Positions 53,013-61,791 of a stretch of DNA of 64,000 nt are shown here, piece after piece. A model generated the notes under the pieces. It made no database searches. It saw only the letters and a program-made list of their open reading frames with translations, and was not told the origin of the DNA. The DNA is from Chryseobacterium cheonjiense (GTDB lineage Bacteria > Bacteroidota > Bacteroidia > Flavobacteriales > Weeksellaceae), in NCBI RefSeq assembly GCF_012927265.1, contig NZ_JABBGF010000002.1:744001-808000 (forward strand). The letters are read 5' to 3'. Both the position numbers and the translations under genes were made by a program. Numbering within the stretch: position 1 is the stretch's first letter; the number at the start of each line of letters is the position of its first letter.

Positions 53013-55160
53013 ATGGCAATTTTAGGACAAATTAGGAGTAGGCCTTGGCTTTTGATGGGAGTAATTGCACTGGCGCTTTTGGCGTTCCTTGTAAACCCCG
53101 ATAGTATCGATAAGGTTTTCGGTAAAAATCCTGATGTTTTAGGAAAAGTAAATGGTGAGAAAATTACCCGTGAAGAATTTAATGATCAGCTTTTCGTACT
53201 GCAGCAGCAGGCAGAGCAGCAGGGTCAGCCGAAGGCTGGTCTTGAGGAACAAGCTTGGCAGTTGCTCGTACAGTCTAAACTGATCAAGCAACAATTCGAA
53301 AAAATGGGCTTCGAAATGACGGATGATTATTTCTGGAATCAGCTTCAGTATGATCAGATGTTTGCTCAGCAGAAGCAGTTTTTCGATGAGAAAGGTAACT
53401 TCAAAACCCAGGAGCTTAAGAAACAGATCGAAGATATGAAGGCAGGTTCGCCGGAGGGGTACAACCAGTGGTTGAAAACCAGAAAATCAATTGAATACCG
53501 ATTGATGGCGAGACAGGTTTTTGCAAATATTTCCCAAGGTATCACAACCGGTAAAAAAGAAGCTGAAGAATTAATGAAGCAAAGAGATCAGCTGGCTGAT
53601 ATCGACTTCGTAAAAATTGACTATGCAACCTATCTTCAGAAAAACAATATTAAAGTTACTACTGAAGATCTTGCTAACTACATCAAGCAACATCCTGTAA
53701 TGTTCAAAGCTGAAGAAAGCAGAAATATCGGAATCGTTTATTTCCCTTCTCAGCCAAGTGCCGCGGATGATGCTGCCACGCTGAAAGAAATCAATAAATT
53801 ATTCTCTGCAGGAACTGATGCAAGCGGCGGAACAGAAAATTTCCAGAATACCAAAAACGACTCCATGTTTTTGATGGCTAATTCTGATATGCCTTTCAAT
53901 CCTCAGTATGTGAAGCCGAATCAGTTGCCACAGACCATTCAGGCTCAGATTCCATCTGCTGCCGTTGGGCAGACTTTCGGTCCTTATAAAGAACAGAACT
54001 TCTATGTAGTATCTAAACTTTTAGATAAAAAGACCTCAGACTCTACATTATCAAGACATATTCTTATTGCTTTCAAAGGAAGCCCGGCAGGAGAAGGTGT
54101 TACAAGATCCAAAGAGCAGGCTAAAAAACTAGCAGATTCTATCGGAGCTATCGTAAAAGCCAATCCCGGGAAATTTACAGAATTCCTGAAATTATCAAAC
54201 GATCCGAATTCTGCAGCTCAGGGTGGAAGCCTTGGATGGACAACTCCGGAAACTCCTTTCGTGCCTGAGTTCTTAACTTACCTGGCAAATAATCCTAAAG
54301 GTGCAACAGGTGTTGTAGAAACTCAGTTCGGGTATCACATCATCAATATTGAAGATAAAAAACCGGGTGCAATGAGCTACAAAGTTGCCAATCTTGTAAA
54401 AGCAGTAAAACCTTCTGATGCTACGGAAGCAGAGGTGAACAAAAAAGCCAGCAGATTCGTTCAGCAGGTTCAGGGTAAATCATTCAACGACTTTGTAAAC
54501 ATTGCTAAAAAAGCAAACTATCAGTTCTCAAATCCTAAGCAGGCTAAAAGATTTGACGGTCAGCTACAAGGTCTAGGAACAGAAAAAGATCCTGAAATTC
54601 TTGCTTGGGCATTCGATAAAAAGAGAGAAAAAGGAGATACTGAACTATTTACAGTAGACGGAACAGGAGATAAAATTGTAGTGTATCTGAATGGCAAGCA
54701 GGCAAAAGGTTCTGCAGATCCTGAATCAGTAAGAGATCAGATTGAAGTAGTGGTAAAAAATAAGCTTGCTGCAAAACAGATTTCTGAGAAAATCGGAAAA
54801 GCCGGAAGCTTAGATCAGATTGCAAAACAGTTCGGAACAACAAAACAGTCTGCACAGGTTAACTTATTAAATCCTTCAGTGGCCGGTTCTATGGAACCGA
54901 AAGTTGCAGGAGCGGCATTTGGAGTAGCGAAAGGCAAACTTTCTAATCCGGTTGAAGGCGGAACAGGAGTTTATGTTTTAGTGAAAAAGAATGAAACCGT
55001 AAACAAACAGCCTGGAGACCTTAAGCAGTTCACAGAATCTATTTCGCAGAGAAATTCAGGAATGTTCGGACAGGCTTGGCTGAAAAGCTTACAGGACAAT
55101 GCTGATATCGATGACTACAGAATTGAGATCTGGAATAAATTAGGTTCTCAGCAACAATAG
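53013..55160 (+). CDS. Membrane-anchored peptidylprolyl isomerase/chaperone (PpiD/SurA-like)
   Basis: A 715-residue periplasmic chaperone anchored by one N-terminal membrane segment (about residues 12-30). A SurA_N/PpiD-type helical region (about 40-230) includes GKVNGEKITREEFNDQL, the usual start of the family. A parvulin domain lies at about 345-455 (LSRHILIAFKG, GGSLGWTTPETPFVPEF and TQFGYHIINIEDK). The C-terminal part has a second, degenerate parvulin-like stretch. It would help outer-membrane and secreted proteins fold after Sec export. It is larger than E. coli PpiD (623) but typical of Bacteroidota. Confidence 0.92.
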   Translation: MAILGQIRSRPWLLMGVIALALLAFLVNPDSIDKVFGKNPDVLGKVNGEKITREEFNDQLFVLQQQAEQQGQPKAGLEEQAWQLLVQSKLIKQQFEKMGFEMTDDYFWNQLQYDQMFAQQKQFFDEKGNFKTQELKKQIEDMKAGSPEGYNQWLKTRKSIEYRLMARQVFANISQGITTGKKEAEELMKQRDQLADIDFVKIDYATYLQKNNIKVTTEDLANYIKQHPVMFKAEESRNIGIVYFPSQPSAADDAATLKEINKLFSAGTDASGGTENFQNTKNDSMFLMANSDMPFNPQYVKPNQLPQTIQAQIPSAAVGQTFGPYKEQNFYVVSKLLDKKTSDSTLSRHILIAFKGSPAGEGVTRSKEQAKKLADSIGAIVKANPGKFTEFLKLSNDPNSAAQGGSLGWTTPETPFVPEFLTYLANNPKGATGVVETQFGYHIINIEDKKPGAMSYKVANLVKAVKPSDATEAEVNKKASRFVQQVQGKSFNDFVNIAKKANYQFSNPKQAKRFDGQLQGLGTEKDPEILAWAFDKKREKGDTELFTVDGTGDKIVVYLNGKQAKGSADPESVRDQIEVVVKNKLAAKQISEKIGKAGSLDQIAKQFGTTKQSAQVNLLNPSVAGSMEPKVAGAAFGVAKGKLSNPVEGGTGVYVLVKKNETVNKQPGDLKQFTESISQRNSGMFGQAWLKSLQDNADIDDYRIEIWNKLGSQQQ

Positions 55161-55181
55161 AATTATTTTCATAAAGATAAA

Positions 55182-55209
55182 AAGCGGCAAAGTTTTTGCC
55201 GCTTCTTTT
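55182..55209 (+). terminator. Terminator after the parvulin gene
   Basis: AAGCGGCAAA and TTTGCCGCTT pair around GTTT, followed by CTTTTG. Confidence 0.85.
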
Positions 55210-55254
55210 GTGTTTAACGCAGAGCAATAGAGAAAAACATTCATTTAAATGTAT

Positions 55255-55262
55255 TATATTTG
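55255..55262 (+). promoter_or_regulatory. -7 promoter box for the MlaD-like gene
   Basis: TATATTTG matches TAnnTTTG, 22 bases before the GTG start at 55285, and directly follows the preceding terminator. Confidence 0.45.
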
Positions 55263-55284
55263 CTCATTAGAAAAAATTTAGCAA

Positions 55285-56235
55285 GTGAAGTTCAGTAAAG
55301 AATTAAAAGCGGGATTGATCGCATTGATAGCCATTGTAGGCTTTGTGATACTCTTCCAATTTATGAAAGGCAGGAGCCTTTTTACTACCGATAATATATT
55401 TTACGCAAAATATAATAATGTGGAAGGATTGGCTCAGTCTGCTCCCGTTTCCATTAACGGATTAAAAGTAGGCCAGGTGGATAAGATTATTCCGCACACC
55501 TCCAAAGACGGAAAAATTGATTTCCTTGTAAAAATAACAGTTGACGATAATTTTGAGTTTTCAAAAAACTCAACGCTGGAAATTTTTGAACCTGGATTAA
55601 TGTCCGGAAAGGAAATGAGAATCAACCTGATGTATGGAGGTCCCACTGCTAAAGACGGAGACACCCTGAAAGGAGCCTTTAAACTGGGTACTTTAGGAAG
55701 CCTTTCTTCTCAGGTAGGTCCTGTAAAAGATCAGCTACAGACCGTTTTATACAGAGTAGATTCTTTGATGTCTAATGCTAACCAGGTGGTCAATGCACAG
55801 AACAGAGAAGAAATAAGATTGCTTTTGGCTAATCTGAATAAAACAGTGGCGGCCTTACAGACTACTGCCGGAAGTGTAAACAGCCTGGTAGGACATAACG
55901 ATCCTAAGCTTCAAAAAGTTTTGGACGATGCCAGTCTTACGATGCAAAGCGGTAAAGTGACTTTAGACAAATACGGGAATTTGGCAGAAAGCATCGATAC
56001 CAAAAGACTGAATGCGACCATTGCCAATCTTGATGCTACCGTTGGTAAACTTAATGAGGTGGTAGCCGGAGTTAATAACGGGCAGGGAAGTTTAGGGAAG
56101 CTTATGAAAGATGAAGAATTATATAACAACCTGAACTCTGCATCCACAAATCTGAACTCTTTAATTGAAGACGTTAAGGCCAATCCTAAGAGATACGTCA
56201 ATTTCTCAGTATTTGGAAAGAATAGTAAAGACTAA
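55285..56235 (+). CDS. MlaD/MCE-family lipid-transport protein
   Basis: A 316-residue protein with one N-terminal membrane segment (about 8-28) and one MCE domain (about 38-115, with YNNVEGLAQSAPVSINGLKVGQV and STLEIFEPGLMSGKEMRI). A long C-terminal helical region (about 145-300) follows, expected to form the coiled tunnel or bundle of the periplasmic lipid bridge. It probably completes the MlaFE-type transporter encoded at 37184-38743; splitting of these genes is inferred, not shown. Start codon is GTG; no ATG start preserves the membrane anchor. The Fe-S membrane gene starts 10 bases later. Confidence 0.9.
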   Translation: MKFSKELKAGLIALIAIVGFVILFQFMKGRSLFTTDNIFYAKYNNVEGLAQSAPVSINGLKVGQVDKIIPHTSKDGKIDFLVKITVDDNFEFSKNSTLEIFEPGLMSGKEMRINLMYGGPTAKDGDTLKGAFKLGTLGSLSSQVGPVKDQLQTVLYRVDSLMSNANQVVNAQNREEIRLLLANLNKTVAALQTTAGSVNSLVGHNDPKLQKVLDDASLTMQSGKVTLDKYGNLAESIDTKRLNATIANLDATVGKLNEVVAGVNNGQGSLGKLMKDEELYNNLNSASTNLNSLIEDVKANPKRYVNFSVFGKNSKD

Positions 56236-56245
56236 TAAATAATCC

Positions 56246-57583
56246 ATGCAATATATCGATAATATTATTTTTCTAATCTTATTGGTTGTAGGCTTCGGAC
56301 TGTTTGCAAAAAGCCTGCAAAAGATATATAGAAATATCAGATTGGGACGTGAAATAAACCGAAGCGACAGAAAAGGAGAGCGCTGGGAAACTATGGCGCG
56401 AGTAGCCATGGGACAAAGCAAAATGGTAAAACGTCCGGTAGCCGGAATTTTACACCTTTTCGTATATGTCGGTTTTATTATCATCAACATCGAACTTTTA
56501 GAAATCGTTGTAGACGGAATTTTTGGAACTCATAGATTCCTGGCTACTATACTTGGAAATACTTTCTACAGCTATTTTACAGCTACCCTTGAAGTGTTGG
56601 CACTCTTGGTTGTGATAGGAGTAGTAACGTTCTTTATCAGAAGAAATTTCTACGGGGTAAAAAGGCTTACGATGAAAGAACTTTTCGGATGGCCTAAAGA
56701 AGATGCCAACTGGATTCTTATTATTGAGTTTGCCCTTATGGTGGCCTTCTTTACCATGAATGCCTCAGACTCTATTCTTCAGACAAGAGGCTATGACCAT
56801 TTTGCACGCCTGGGATCTTTCCCGATCAGTGATCTCACATTTGTACCTTTTCTGGAAGTTTTCAGTTTTGATAACGGATTTTTATTCGGGATAGAAAGAG
56901 CGGCATGGTGGTTTCACTTCGCAGGAATCCTGTTCTTTATGAATTACCTTTATTATTCAAAGCATTTACATATCATCTTAGCTTTTCCGAGTACATGGTA
57001 CGCCAATCTGGAAAAGAAAGGAAAATTCAACAATCTTGATTCCGTTACTAAAGAAATTAAGCTGATGATGGATCCTAATGCAGACCCGTATGCCGCTCCG
57101 GCTGCAGGTGATGCAGAAGCTCCTTCAAAATTCGGGGCTGAAGATATTTTTGATCTGAATCAGGTACAGCTTCTAAATGCCTATTCCTGCACAGAATGCG
57201 GCCGTTGTACTGCTGTTTGTCCCGCAAATATTACCGGTAAAAAACTCTCTCCGAGATTAATTCTGATGAAAACACGGGACCGTCTTGAAGAAGTAGGAAG
57301 AAACATTGATAAAAACGGGAAGTTTGAAGATGACGGTAAAAAGCTGTTAAACGACTATATTACCAAGGAAGAACTTTGGGCATGTACAACCTGTAATGCA
57401 TGTACAGAAGCGTGTCCGGTACTGCTTGACCCGCTTTCCATTATCTTTGATATGAGAAGATTCCTTGTGATGGAGCAGTCTGCAGCACCTCAGGAACTGA
57501 ATCTGATGATGGCCAACGTAGAAAATAACGCCGCTCCTTGGCAGTATAACCAGGCTGACCGTCTGAATTGGGCTAATGACTGA
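56246..57583 (+). CDS. Membrane Fe-S oxidoreductase subunit (HdrC/DsrM-like)
   Basis: A 445-residue protein. The N-terminal part has five or six membrane segments (about residues 3-22, 75-95, 105-130, 155-180, 220-245) like the gamma subunit of respiratory nitrate reductase. The C-terminal cytoplasmic part carries two [4Fe-4S] motifs, CTECGRCTAVCP (near 312) and CTTCNACTEACP (near 377). It should take quinol or membrane electrons to the second subunit encoded at 58073, with an unrelated GNAT gene between. A His-containing first half could bind heme b, which I cannot confirm. Substrate unknown. Confidence 0.87.
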   Translation: MQYIDNIIFLILLVVGFGLFAKSLQKIYRNIRLGREINRSDRKGERWETMARVAMGQSKMVKRPVAGILHLFVYVGFIIINIELLEIVVDGIFGTHRFLATILGNTFYSYFTATLEVLALLVVIGVVTFFIRRNFYGVKRLTMKELFGWPKEDANWILIIEFALMVAFFTMNASDSILQTRGYDHFARLGSFPISDLTFVPFLEVFSFDNGFLFGIERAAWWFHFAGILFFMNYLYYSKHLHIILAFPSTWYANLEKKGKFNNLDSVTKEIKLMMDPNADPYAAPAAGDAEAPSKFGAEDIFDLNQVQLLNAYSCTECGRCTAVCPANITGKKLSPRLILMKTRDRLEEVGRNIDKNGKFEDDGKKLLNDYITKEELWACTTCNACTEACPVLLDPLSIIFDMRRFLVMEQSAAPQELNLMMANVENNAAPWQYNQADRLNWAND

Positions 57584-57595
57584 TGAAATTAAAAC

Positions 57596-58054
57596 ATGGC
57601 TGAAATAATTGAATACCGAAAAGATTTAGCTCCGTATTTTAAGCAAATCAATATCAACTGGCTCGAAAAATATTTTATTGCTGAACCCTATGATGTAGAA
57701 GTGCTTTCCAATCCCGAAAAATATATTCTGGATAAAGGCGGAAATATTTATTTTGTAGCCGAAGAGGGTATTCCGAAAGGAGCAGTAGCTTTAATGAATA
57801 ATGAATATGGTGAGCTTGAACTTACCAAAATGGGAGTCGATGAATCTGCACAGGGAAAAGGATATGGCAATCTGCTGATTCAGCATTGTATACACAAAGC
57901 AAAGGAAATGGGAGTAAAAGATCTTATTTTGTATTCCAATACCAAATTATCTCCAGCCATTCACCTCTATAAAAAATTCGGTTTTGTGGAGATTCCCGTT
58001 GAAAAATCGGAATATGCCCGATGTGATATTAAAATGATAAAGTCTCTTTTATAA
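57596..58054 (+). CDS. GNAT-family N-acetyltransferase
   Basis: A 152-residue acetyltransferase of the GNAT fold. The acetyl-CoA-binding block is VDESAQGKGYGNLLIQHC (about residues 80-98, Q/RxxGxG form) and the later strand is LSPAIHLYKKFGFVEIP (about 118-134). The substrate cannot be told. It starts 12 bases after the membrane Fe-S gene and ends 18 bases before its partner, so it sits within that operon. A functional role, such as acetylation of the complex or just an insertion, is unknown. Confidence 0.9.
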   Translation: MAEIIEYRKDLAPYFKQININWLEKYFIAEPYDVEVLSNPEKYILDKGGNIYFVAEEGIPKGAVALMNNEYGELELTKMGVDESAQGKGYGNLLIQHCIHKAKEMGVKDLILYSNTKLSPAIHLYKKFGFVEIPVEKSEYARCDIKMIKSLL

Positions 58055-58072
58055 TCCAAATAACGTAATAGA

Positions 58073-58858
58073 ATGGATTTCAATATAAAAACAATGGCAG
58101 AATATGCTGCCGAAGGAAAATCACCGGAAGTTCTTTTCTGGGTGGGCTGCGCCGGAAGTTTCGACGACCGTGCCAAAAAGATTACGAAAGCATTTTGCAA
58201 AATATTAAATAAAATCGGTGTAGAATTCGCTGTTTTAGGACAGGAAGAAAGCTGCACCGGAGATCCCGCAAAACGTGCAGGAAATGAATTCGTGTTCCAG
58301 ATGATGGCGTTAACAAATATTGAGGTGCTGAATGCTTATGAAGTAAAGAAAATTGTGACGGCTTGTCCGCACTGCTTCAATACTCTTAAAAACGAGTATC
58401 CGAGCTTAGGAGGAAAGTATGAAGTTATTCACCATACCCAATTCCTAAGAAACCTGATGGAAGAAGGAAGACTGAAAATTGAAGGAGGAGCTTTCAGAGG
58501 TAAAAAGATTACTTTCCATGATCCGTGTTACCTGGGAAGAGCCAATAATGAATATGAAGCGCCAAGAGCTTTGCTGGAAAAGCTGGATGCCGAGCTTGTA
58601 GAAATGAAACGCTGCAAAACAAACGGATTGTGCTGCGGTGCAGGAGGTGCCCAAATGTTTAAAGAGCCGGAAAAAGGTAATAAAGACATCAATATTGAGC
58701 GTACTGAAGAAGCATTGTCTTTTGAACCTAAAGTAATTGCAACGGGATGCCCGTTCTGCAATACCATGATGACGGATGGGGTAAAGCATTTTAATAAAAA
58801 TCACGAAGTCGCTGTAAAAGATATTGTGGAACTTTTAGCTGAAGCGGAAGATTTATAA
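58073..58858 (+). CDS. CCG-domain Fe-S protein (HdrB-like)
   Basis: A 261-residue cytoplasmic protein with the cysteine-rich CCG domains of heterodisulfide reductase HdrB and glycolate oxidase GlpC. First cluster: LFWVGCAGSFDDR (near 22), QEESCTGDPAKRAGNEF (near 60) and TACPHCFNTLKNEY (near 100). Second: FHDPCYLGRANNEY (near 150), NGLCCGAGGAQMF (near 187) and ATGCPFCNTMM (near 225). These bind noncubane [4Fe-4S] or similar clusters. With the 56246 membrane subunit it forms a complete HdrBC/DsrMK-style electron-transfer pair; the electron acceptor is not known. Confidence 0.88.
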   Translation: MDFNIKTMAEYAAEGKSPEVLFWVGCAGSFDDRAKKITKAFCKILNKIGVEFAVLGQEESCTGDPAKRAGNEFVFQMMALTNIEVLNAYEVKKIVTACPHCFNTLKNEYPSLGGKYEVIHHTQFLRNLMEEGRLKIEGGAFRGKKITFHDPCYLGRANNEYEAPRALLEKLDAELVEMKRCKTNGLCCGAGGAQMFKEPEKGNKDINIERTEEALSFEPKVIATGCPFCNTMMTDGVKHFNKNHEVAVKDIVELLAEAEDL

Positions 58859-58893
58859 AAATATTTAGCAAAAGTTAAAACGAATTGTATTCC

Positions 58894-60033
58894 ATGAAAT
58901 TAAAATGGAGAATTTCCTTTTTTCTCATTGTCATCCTTATTACTGCACTGAGCTTCTGGAATTATAAAAACCGGGTTTATGATTGGGATATGCCAGGTTA
59001 CATTGGTTGCCTGTATAGCTTGAAATATCCTGATTCTCCTGATAAGGTCCGTAAACTTACCTACCAGGAAATCAAGAAGAAAGCTCCCGATCATGAGTAT
59101 CGTGATATACTGGGAATATACAAGTCGGGTGACAAAGCCCGTCAATCCTTTGCCAATAATACAAAATCTTTCAGTGAACAGCTGCCGTATTATAGAATAA
59201 AAGTTGGCTATAATATGGCCATTTTAATTTTATATGAACTGGGATTTTCTTCAGCAGATGCGGTAACTTTCTTAAGTATTATTGCATACTTTATTTCAGG
59301 AATTCTTATTTTTTTTATTTTAAAAATTATTTTTCCGGATAACTATATCATTAGTATTCTTTTAACTGCCGGAATTATGGTTCTGCCGCCGATGACGTAT
59401 ATGTCTCGAGTATCTACACCGGATATATTCATTTTGCAGTTTCTTTTAGTCTTTATCATAGGATTTTTGAAAAATTGGAGTAAATGGATAATGTTTGTCG
59501 TGCTTTTTACCATTATATTCATCAGACCGGATTACATCCCTTTTACTCTAAGCTATCTTGCAGCCTTAGGATTATTTCATTATTTTAAAAACAGACAGAT
59601 AGATTACAGTCTTATATTTCAGGGACTCATTCTTTTTGTTTTATATTTTCTCATTGTTAAATTTTATCATTATCCGGGATGGAAACATCTTTTTTATGAT
59701 ACTTTTATTTACCGGCGTCCCATTATCTCGGAAGCACCGCCAGATTTCAGCGTTCGAGACTATTTGGGAATTTTATATTCAAAAGGCATATATTTTAAAA
59801 GGGTTACGGTAACAGCTCTTGGGCTTTTAGCGCTTATATTTTATTTTTCGAAAGATTTATGGGTCCGGATTTTTTCCGTATTTATATTGCTGAACATTTA
59901 CATTAAGTTTTTATTTTTCCCGCATGCATCGGGACTCAGGTTTTTCTTTGGGTATATACTACTGCTGCTTCTTGTATTTTTATCTGTATTAAGCAAAAAA
60001 TACAATGGTTTCAAACTCAGGAAAATTGCGTAA
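58894..60033 (+). CDS. Multi-pass membrane protein of the surface-glycan region, function unknown
   Basis: A 379-residue integral membrane protein with about ten hydrophobic segments (N-terminal one at 8-24, the rest from 110 to 370), and a periplasmic-facing loop at residues 25-105 with DWDMPGYIGCLYSLKYP. The layout, an early acidic DWDMP loop plus many membrane helices, recalls GT-C type glycosyltransferases or polysaccharide polymerases, but I see no definitive motif. It sits upstream of a glycosyltransferase and a flippase. The start was set at the ATG 58894; an in-frame TTG (58885) adds only three residues. Confidence 0.62.
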   Translation: MKLKWRISFFLIVILITALSFWNYKNRVYDWDMPGYIGCLYSLKYPDSPDKVRKLTYQEIKKKAPDHEYRDILGIYKSGDKARQSFANNTKSFSEQLPYYRIKVGYNMAILILYELGFSSADAVTFLSIIAYFISGILIFFILKIIFPDNYIISILLTAGIMVLPPMTYMSRVSTPDIFILQFLLVFIIGFLKNWSKWIMFVVLFTIIFIRPDYIPFTLSYLAALGLFHYFKNRQIDYSLIFQGLILFVLYFLIVKFYHYPGWKHLFYDTFIYRRPIISEAPPDFSVRDYLGILYSKGIYFKRVTVTALGLLALIFYFSKDLWVRIFSVFILLNIYIKFLFFPHASGLRFFFGYILLLLLVFLSVLSKKYNGFKLRKIA

Positions 60034-60038
60034 TTTTG
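60031..60038 (+). promoter_or_regulatory. -7 promoter box before the 162-residue protein
   Basis: TAATTTTG matches TAnnTTTG and overlaps the previous stop codon. It places the TTG at 60036 inside the promoter and supports the ATG at 60060. No TTG at the -33 spacing. Confidence 0.4.
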
Positions 60039-60059
60039 AACTTTAAAAATGTATCAGAC

Positions 60060-60548
60060 ATGAAGATCGAAGAATCAAATATAGTAGAAACCAGCGACTA
60101 CAGAGTAATCATATATCCTGCATCAAGACCTTTTGAAACAAAAGAAGCGAAGGCCATCACAGAGAAACTTTTTGATTTTCTGGCAACCTGGGCCGCACAT
60201 GGTAAACCGCTTTCATCTTCTTTTAAGATTGAAAAAAATCAGTTTATCATTATTTGTGTTGATGAAGAAAAAGAAATGGCTTCCGGATGCAGCATTGATG
60301 CATTAGGCAAAGTAATGAGAGAGATTGATGAAGAATATCAGCTTGGTCTTTTTGACAGAATGAAAGCGAGCTTTATCGAAAACGGAGAGGTAAAAACCCT
60401 GAAGCTTATCGATTTCAAATCTAAAGTAAGAAACGGTGAACTTTCTAAAGATATCCAGGTTTTTGACTTTTCAAAAAATACATATCTGGAATTTTTAGGA
60501 AACTTCCTTCTGCCTTTTGAAAGAAGCTGGGCAGCCTCTATTAAATAA
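60060..60548 (+). CDS. Conserved Bacteroidota protein of unknown function
   Basis: A 162-residue soluble protein. Homologues in Flavobacteriia are often labelled ABC transporter ATPase, but there is no Walker A, signature or Walker B motif here, so that name is not supported. Notable pieces are WAAHGKPLSSSFKIEKNQFIIICVDEE (residues 48-74) and ASGCSIDALGKVMREIDEEY (78-97), which look like an alpha/beta fold, and a hydrophobic patch FLGNFLLPFERSWAASI at the end. It is between glycan genes but ends at a terminator and has a -7 box of its own. Function unknown. Confidence 0.7.
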   Translation: MKIEESNIVETSDYRVIIYPASRPFETKEAKAITEKLFDFLATWAAHGKPLSSSFKIEKNQFIIICVDEEKEMASGCSIDALGKVMREIDEEYQLGLFDRMKASFIENGEVKTLKLIDFKSKVRNGELSKDIQVFDFSKNTYLEFLGNFLLPFERSWAASIK

Positions 60549-60570
60549 TAGTCCTATCAATTAAATAAAT

Positions 60571-60597
60571 AAAAAGTGGAACTCTTCCACTTTTTTT
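60571..60597 (+). terminator. Terminator after the 162-residue protein gene
   Basis: AAAAAGTGGAA pairs with TTCCACTTTTT across CTC, followed by more T. The glycosyltransferase reading frame extends back through it, another reason to start that gene at 60654. Confidence 0.88.
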
Positions 60598-60605
60598 GCT
60601 TTAGT

Positions 60606-60613
60606 TATATTTG
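60606..60613 (+). promoter_or_regulatory. -7 promoter box for the glycosyltransferase-flippase pair
   Basis: TATATTTG matches TAnnTTTG, 40 bases before the ATG at 60654 and just after a terminator. Confidence 0.45.
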
Positions 60614-60653
60614 TGAAAAATTCTGGAAATATATTCAGATTAATGATTATTGG

Positions 60654-61790
60654 ATGAAAATATCTAAACTCCTTTTTTTAACAACCGCTCACCGATATGA
60701 TGATGACAGAATATTCTATCATCAGGCGAAAGCTTTGAAAGAGCAGGGATACGAGGTTAAAATAAGCAGTCTTTCATCGGAGTTTCAGGGAACGATAAAT
60801 GGGATTGAGATAGAATCTTATAATGTTCTGGAAAAAAGCATACAGGACAAAAAGCGGATTTTAGAAAAAGTCTGTAATGATTATCAGCCTGACGTCATTA
60901 TCTGTTCAGAACCTTTGGCTGTAATTGCCGCAAAAAATATCAGAAAAAAGAAAAAGGCAAGCATTATTTATGATATTACCGAATGGTACCCATCTATGCG
61001 GATGGTAGAAAGGTTTTCCTTTCCGTTCAATATCATTCATGCTGTGAAGTTTTTTCTTATACAATTGTACGCCGGGTTTATCAGTACGCATTATATTTTT
61101 GGAGAAGAAACTAAAAAATTCCCGTTAGCCTATTTTTTTCCTTTTAAAAAGAGTGTTATAATTCCTTATTATCCTGATCATGTTTATATTCATAAAAATA
61201 TCAAATCTCTTGAATCTGGAAAAATAACCCTCTGCTATACCGGACAGTTTTCTGAAGAGAAAGGAATCGGTAATTTTTTTGCAGCTGCTGACAGCCTGAG
61301 GAAAAAGGTGCCTGGTCTTACCATCTCAATTCTTTTAATAGGAAGTTCCAGAAAAGAAAAGGATGAGAAATATTTTTCTGAACTGATTAAAAAATATCGT
61401 TTCGAAAATATCAGGATAGAAAAACCTGCTTCCTTCGAGACCTTTACGGAAGCTTATGCTGATGCCGATATCTGCTTCGATTTGAGAACACTCAATTATG
61501 AAAACCATCACTGTCTGCCGATTAAGATTTTCTATTACGCAGCTTCGGGAAAAACTGTAATCTATACTGATTTAAAAGCAACCCGGCAGCATGTGGATGT
61601 TTCGAAGTTCGGATTTCTGGTCGACCCTGAAAACTCAGAAAGAATTTCGGAACTTATATTGAATTATATTAATAATCCGGAACTATACTCGGAACATGCC
61701 CGGAACGCAAGAAAGGAATATGAAACGAAATATAACTGGAACATGATTAGAGATACTTTTCTCAACTTCATCAAAAAATCAATTCCATAA
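60654..61790 (+). CDS. Glycosyltransferase, GT4-like (GT-B fold)
   Basis: A 378-residue GT-B glycosyltransferase. The N-terminal domain has TTAHRYDDDRIFYHQAKALKEQGYEV (residues 9-34), the acceptor-side pattern of GT4 enzymes. The C-terminal donor domain has LCYTGQFSEEKGI (near 193) and YENHHCLPIKIFYYAASGKTVI (near 285), where the E-x7-E-like pattern is only partly kept. It should transfer a sugar from a nucleotide donor to a lipid-linked oligosaccharide on the cytoplasmic face. The flippase gene starts 1 base after its stop. Long in-frame extension to 60576 rejected: it runs through the terminator and promoter box. Confidence 0.85.
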   Translation: MKISKLLFLTTAHRYDDDRIFYHQAKALKEQGYEVKISSLSSEFQGTINGIEIESYNVLEKSIQDKKRILEKVCNDYQPDVIICSEPLAVIAAKNIRKKKKASIIYDITEWYPSMRMVERFSFPFNIIHAVKFFLIQLYAGFISTHYIFGEETKKFPLAYFFPFKKSVIIPYYPDHVYIHKNIKSLESGKITLCYTGQFSEEKGIGNFFAAADSLRKKVPGLTISILLIGSSRKEKDEKYFSELIKKYRFENIRIEKPASFETFTEAYADADICFDLRTLNYENHHCLPIKIFYYAASGKTVIYTDLKATRQHVDVSKFGFLVDPENSERISELILNYINNPELYSEHARNARKEYETKYNWNMIRDTFLNFIKKSIP

Positions 61791-61791
61791 G

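Noticed and set aside
60576..60653. 78-base N-terminal extension of the glycosyltransferase
   Set aside because: The extension reads through a terminator hairpin and a -7 promoter box; the GT domain starts at the ATG 60654.
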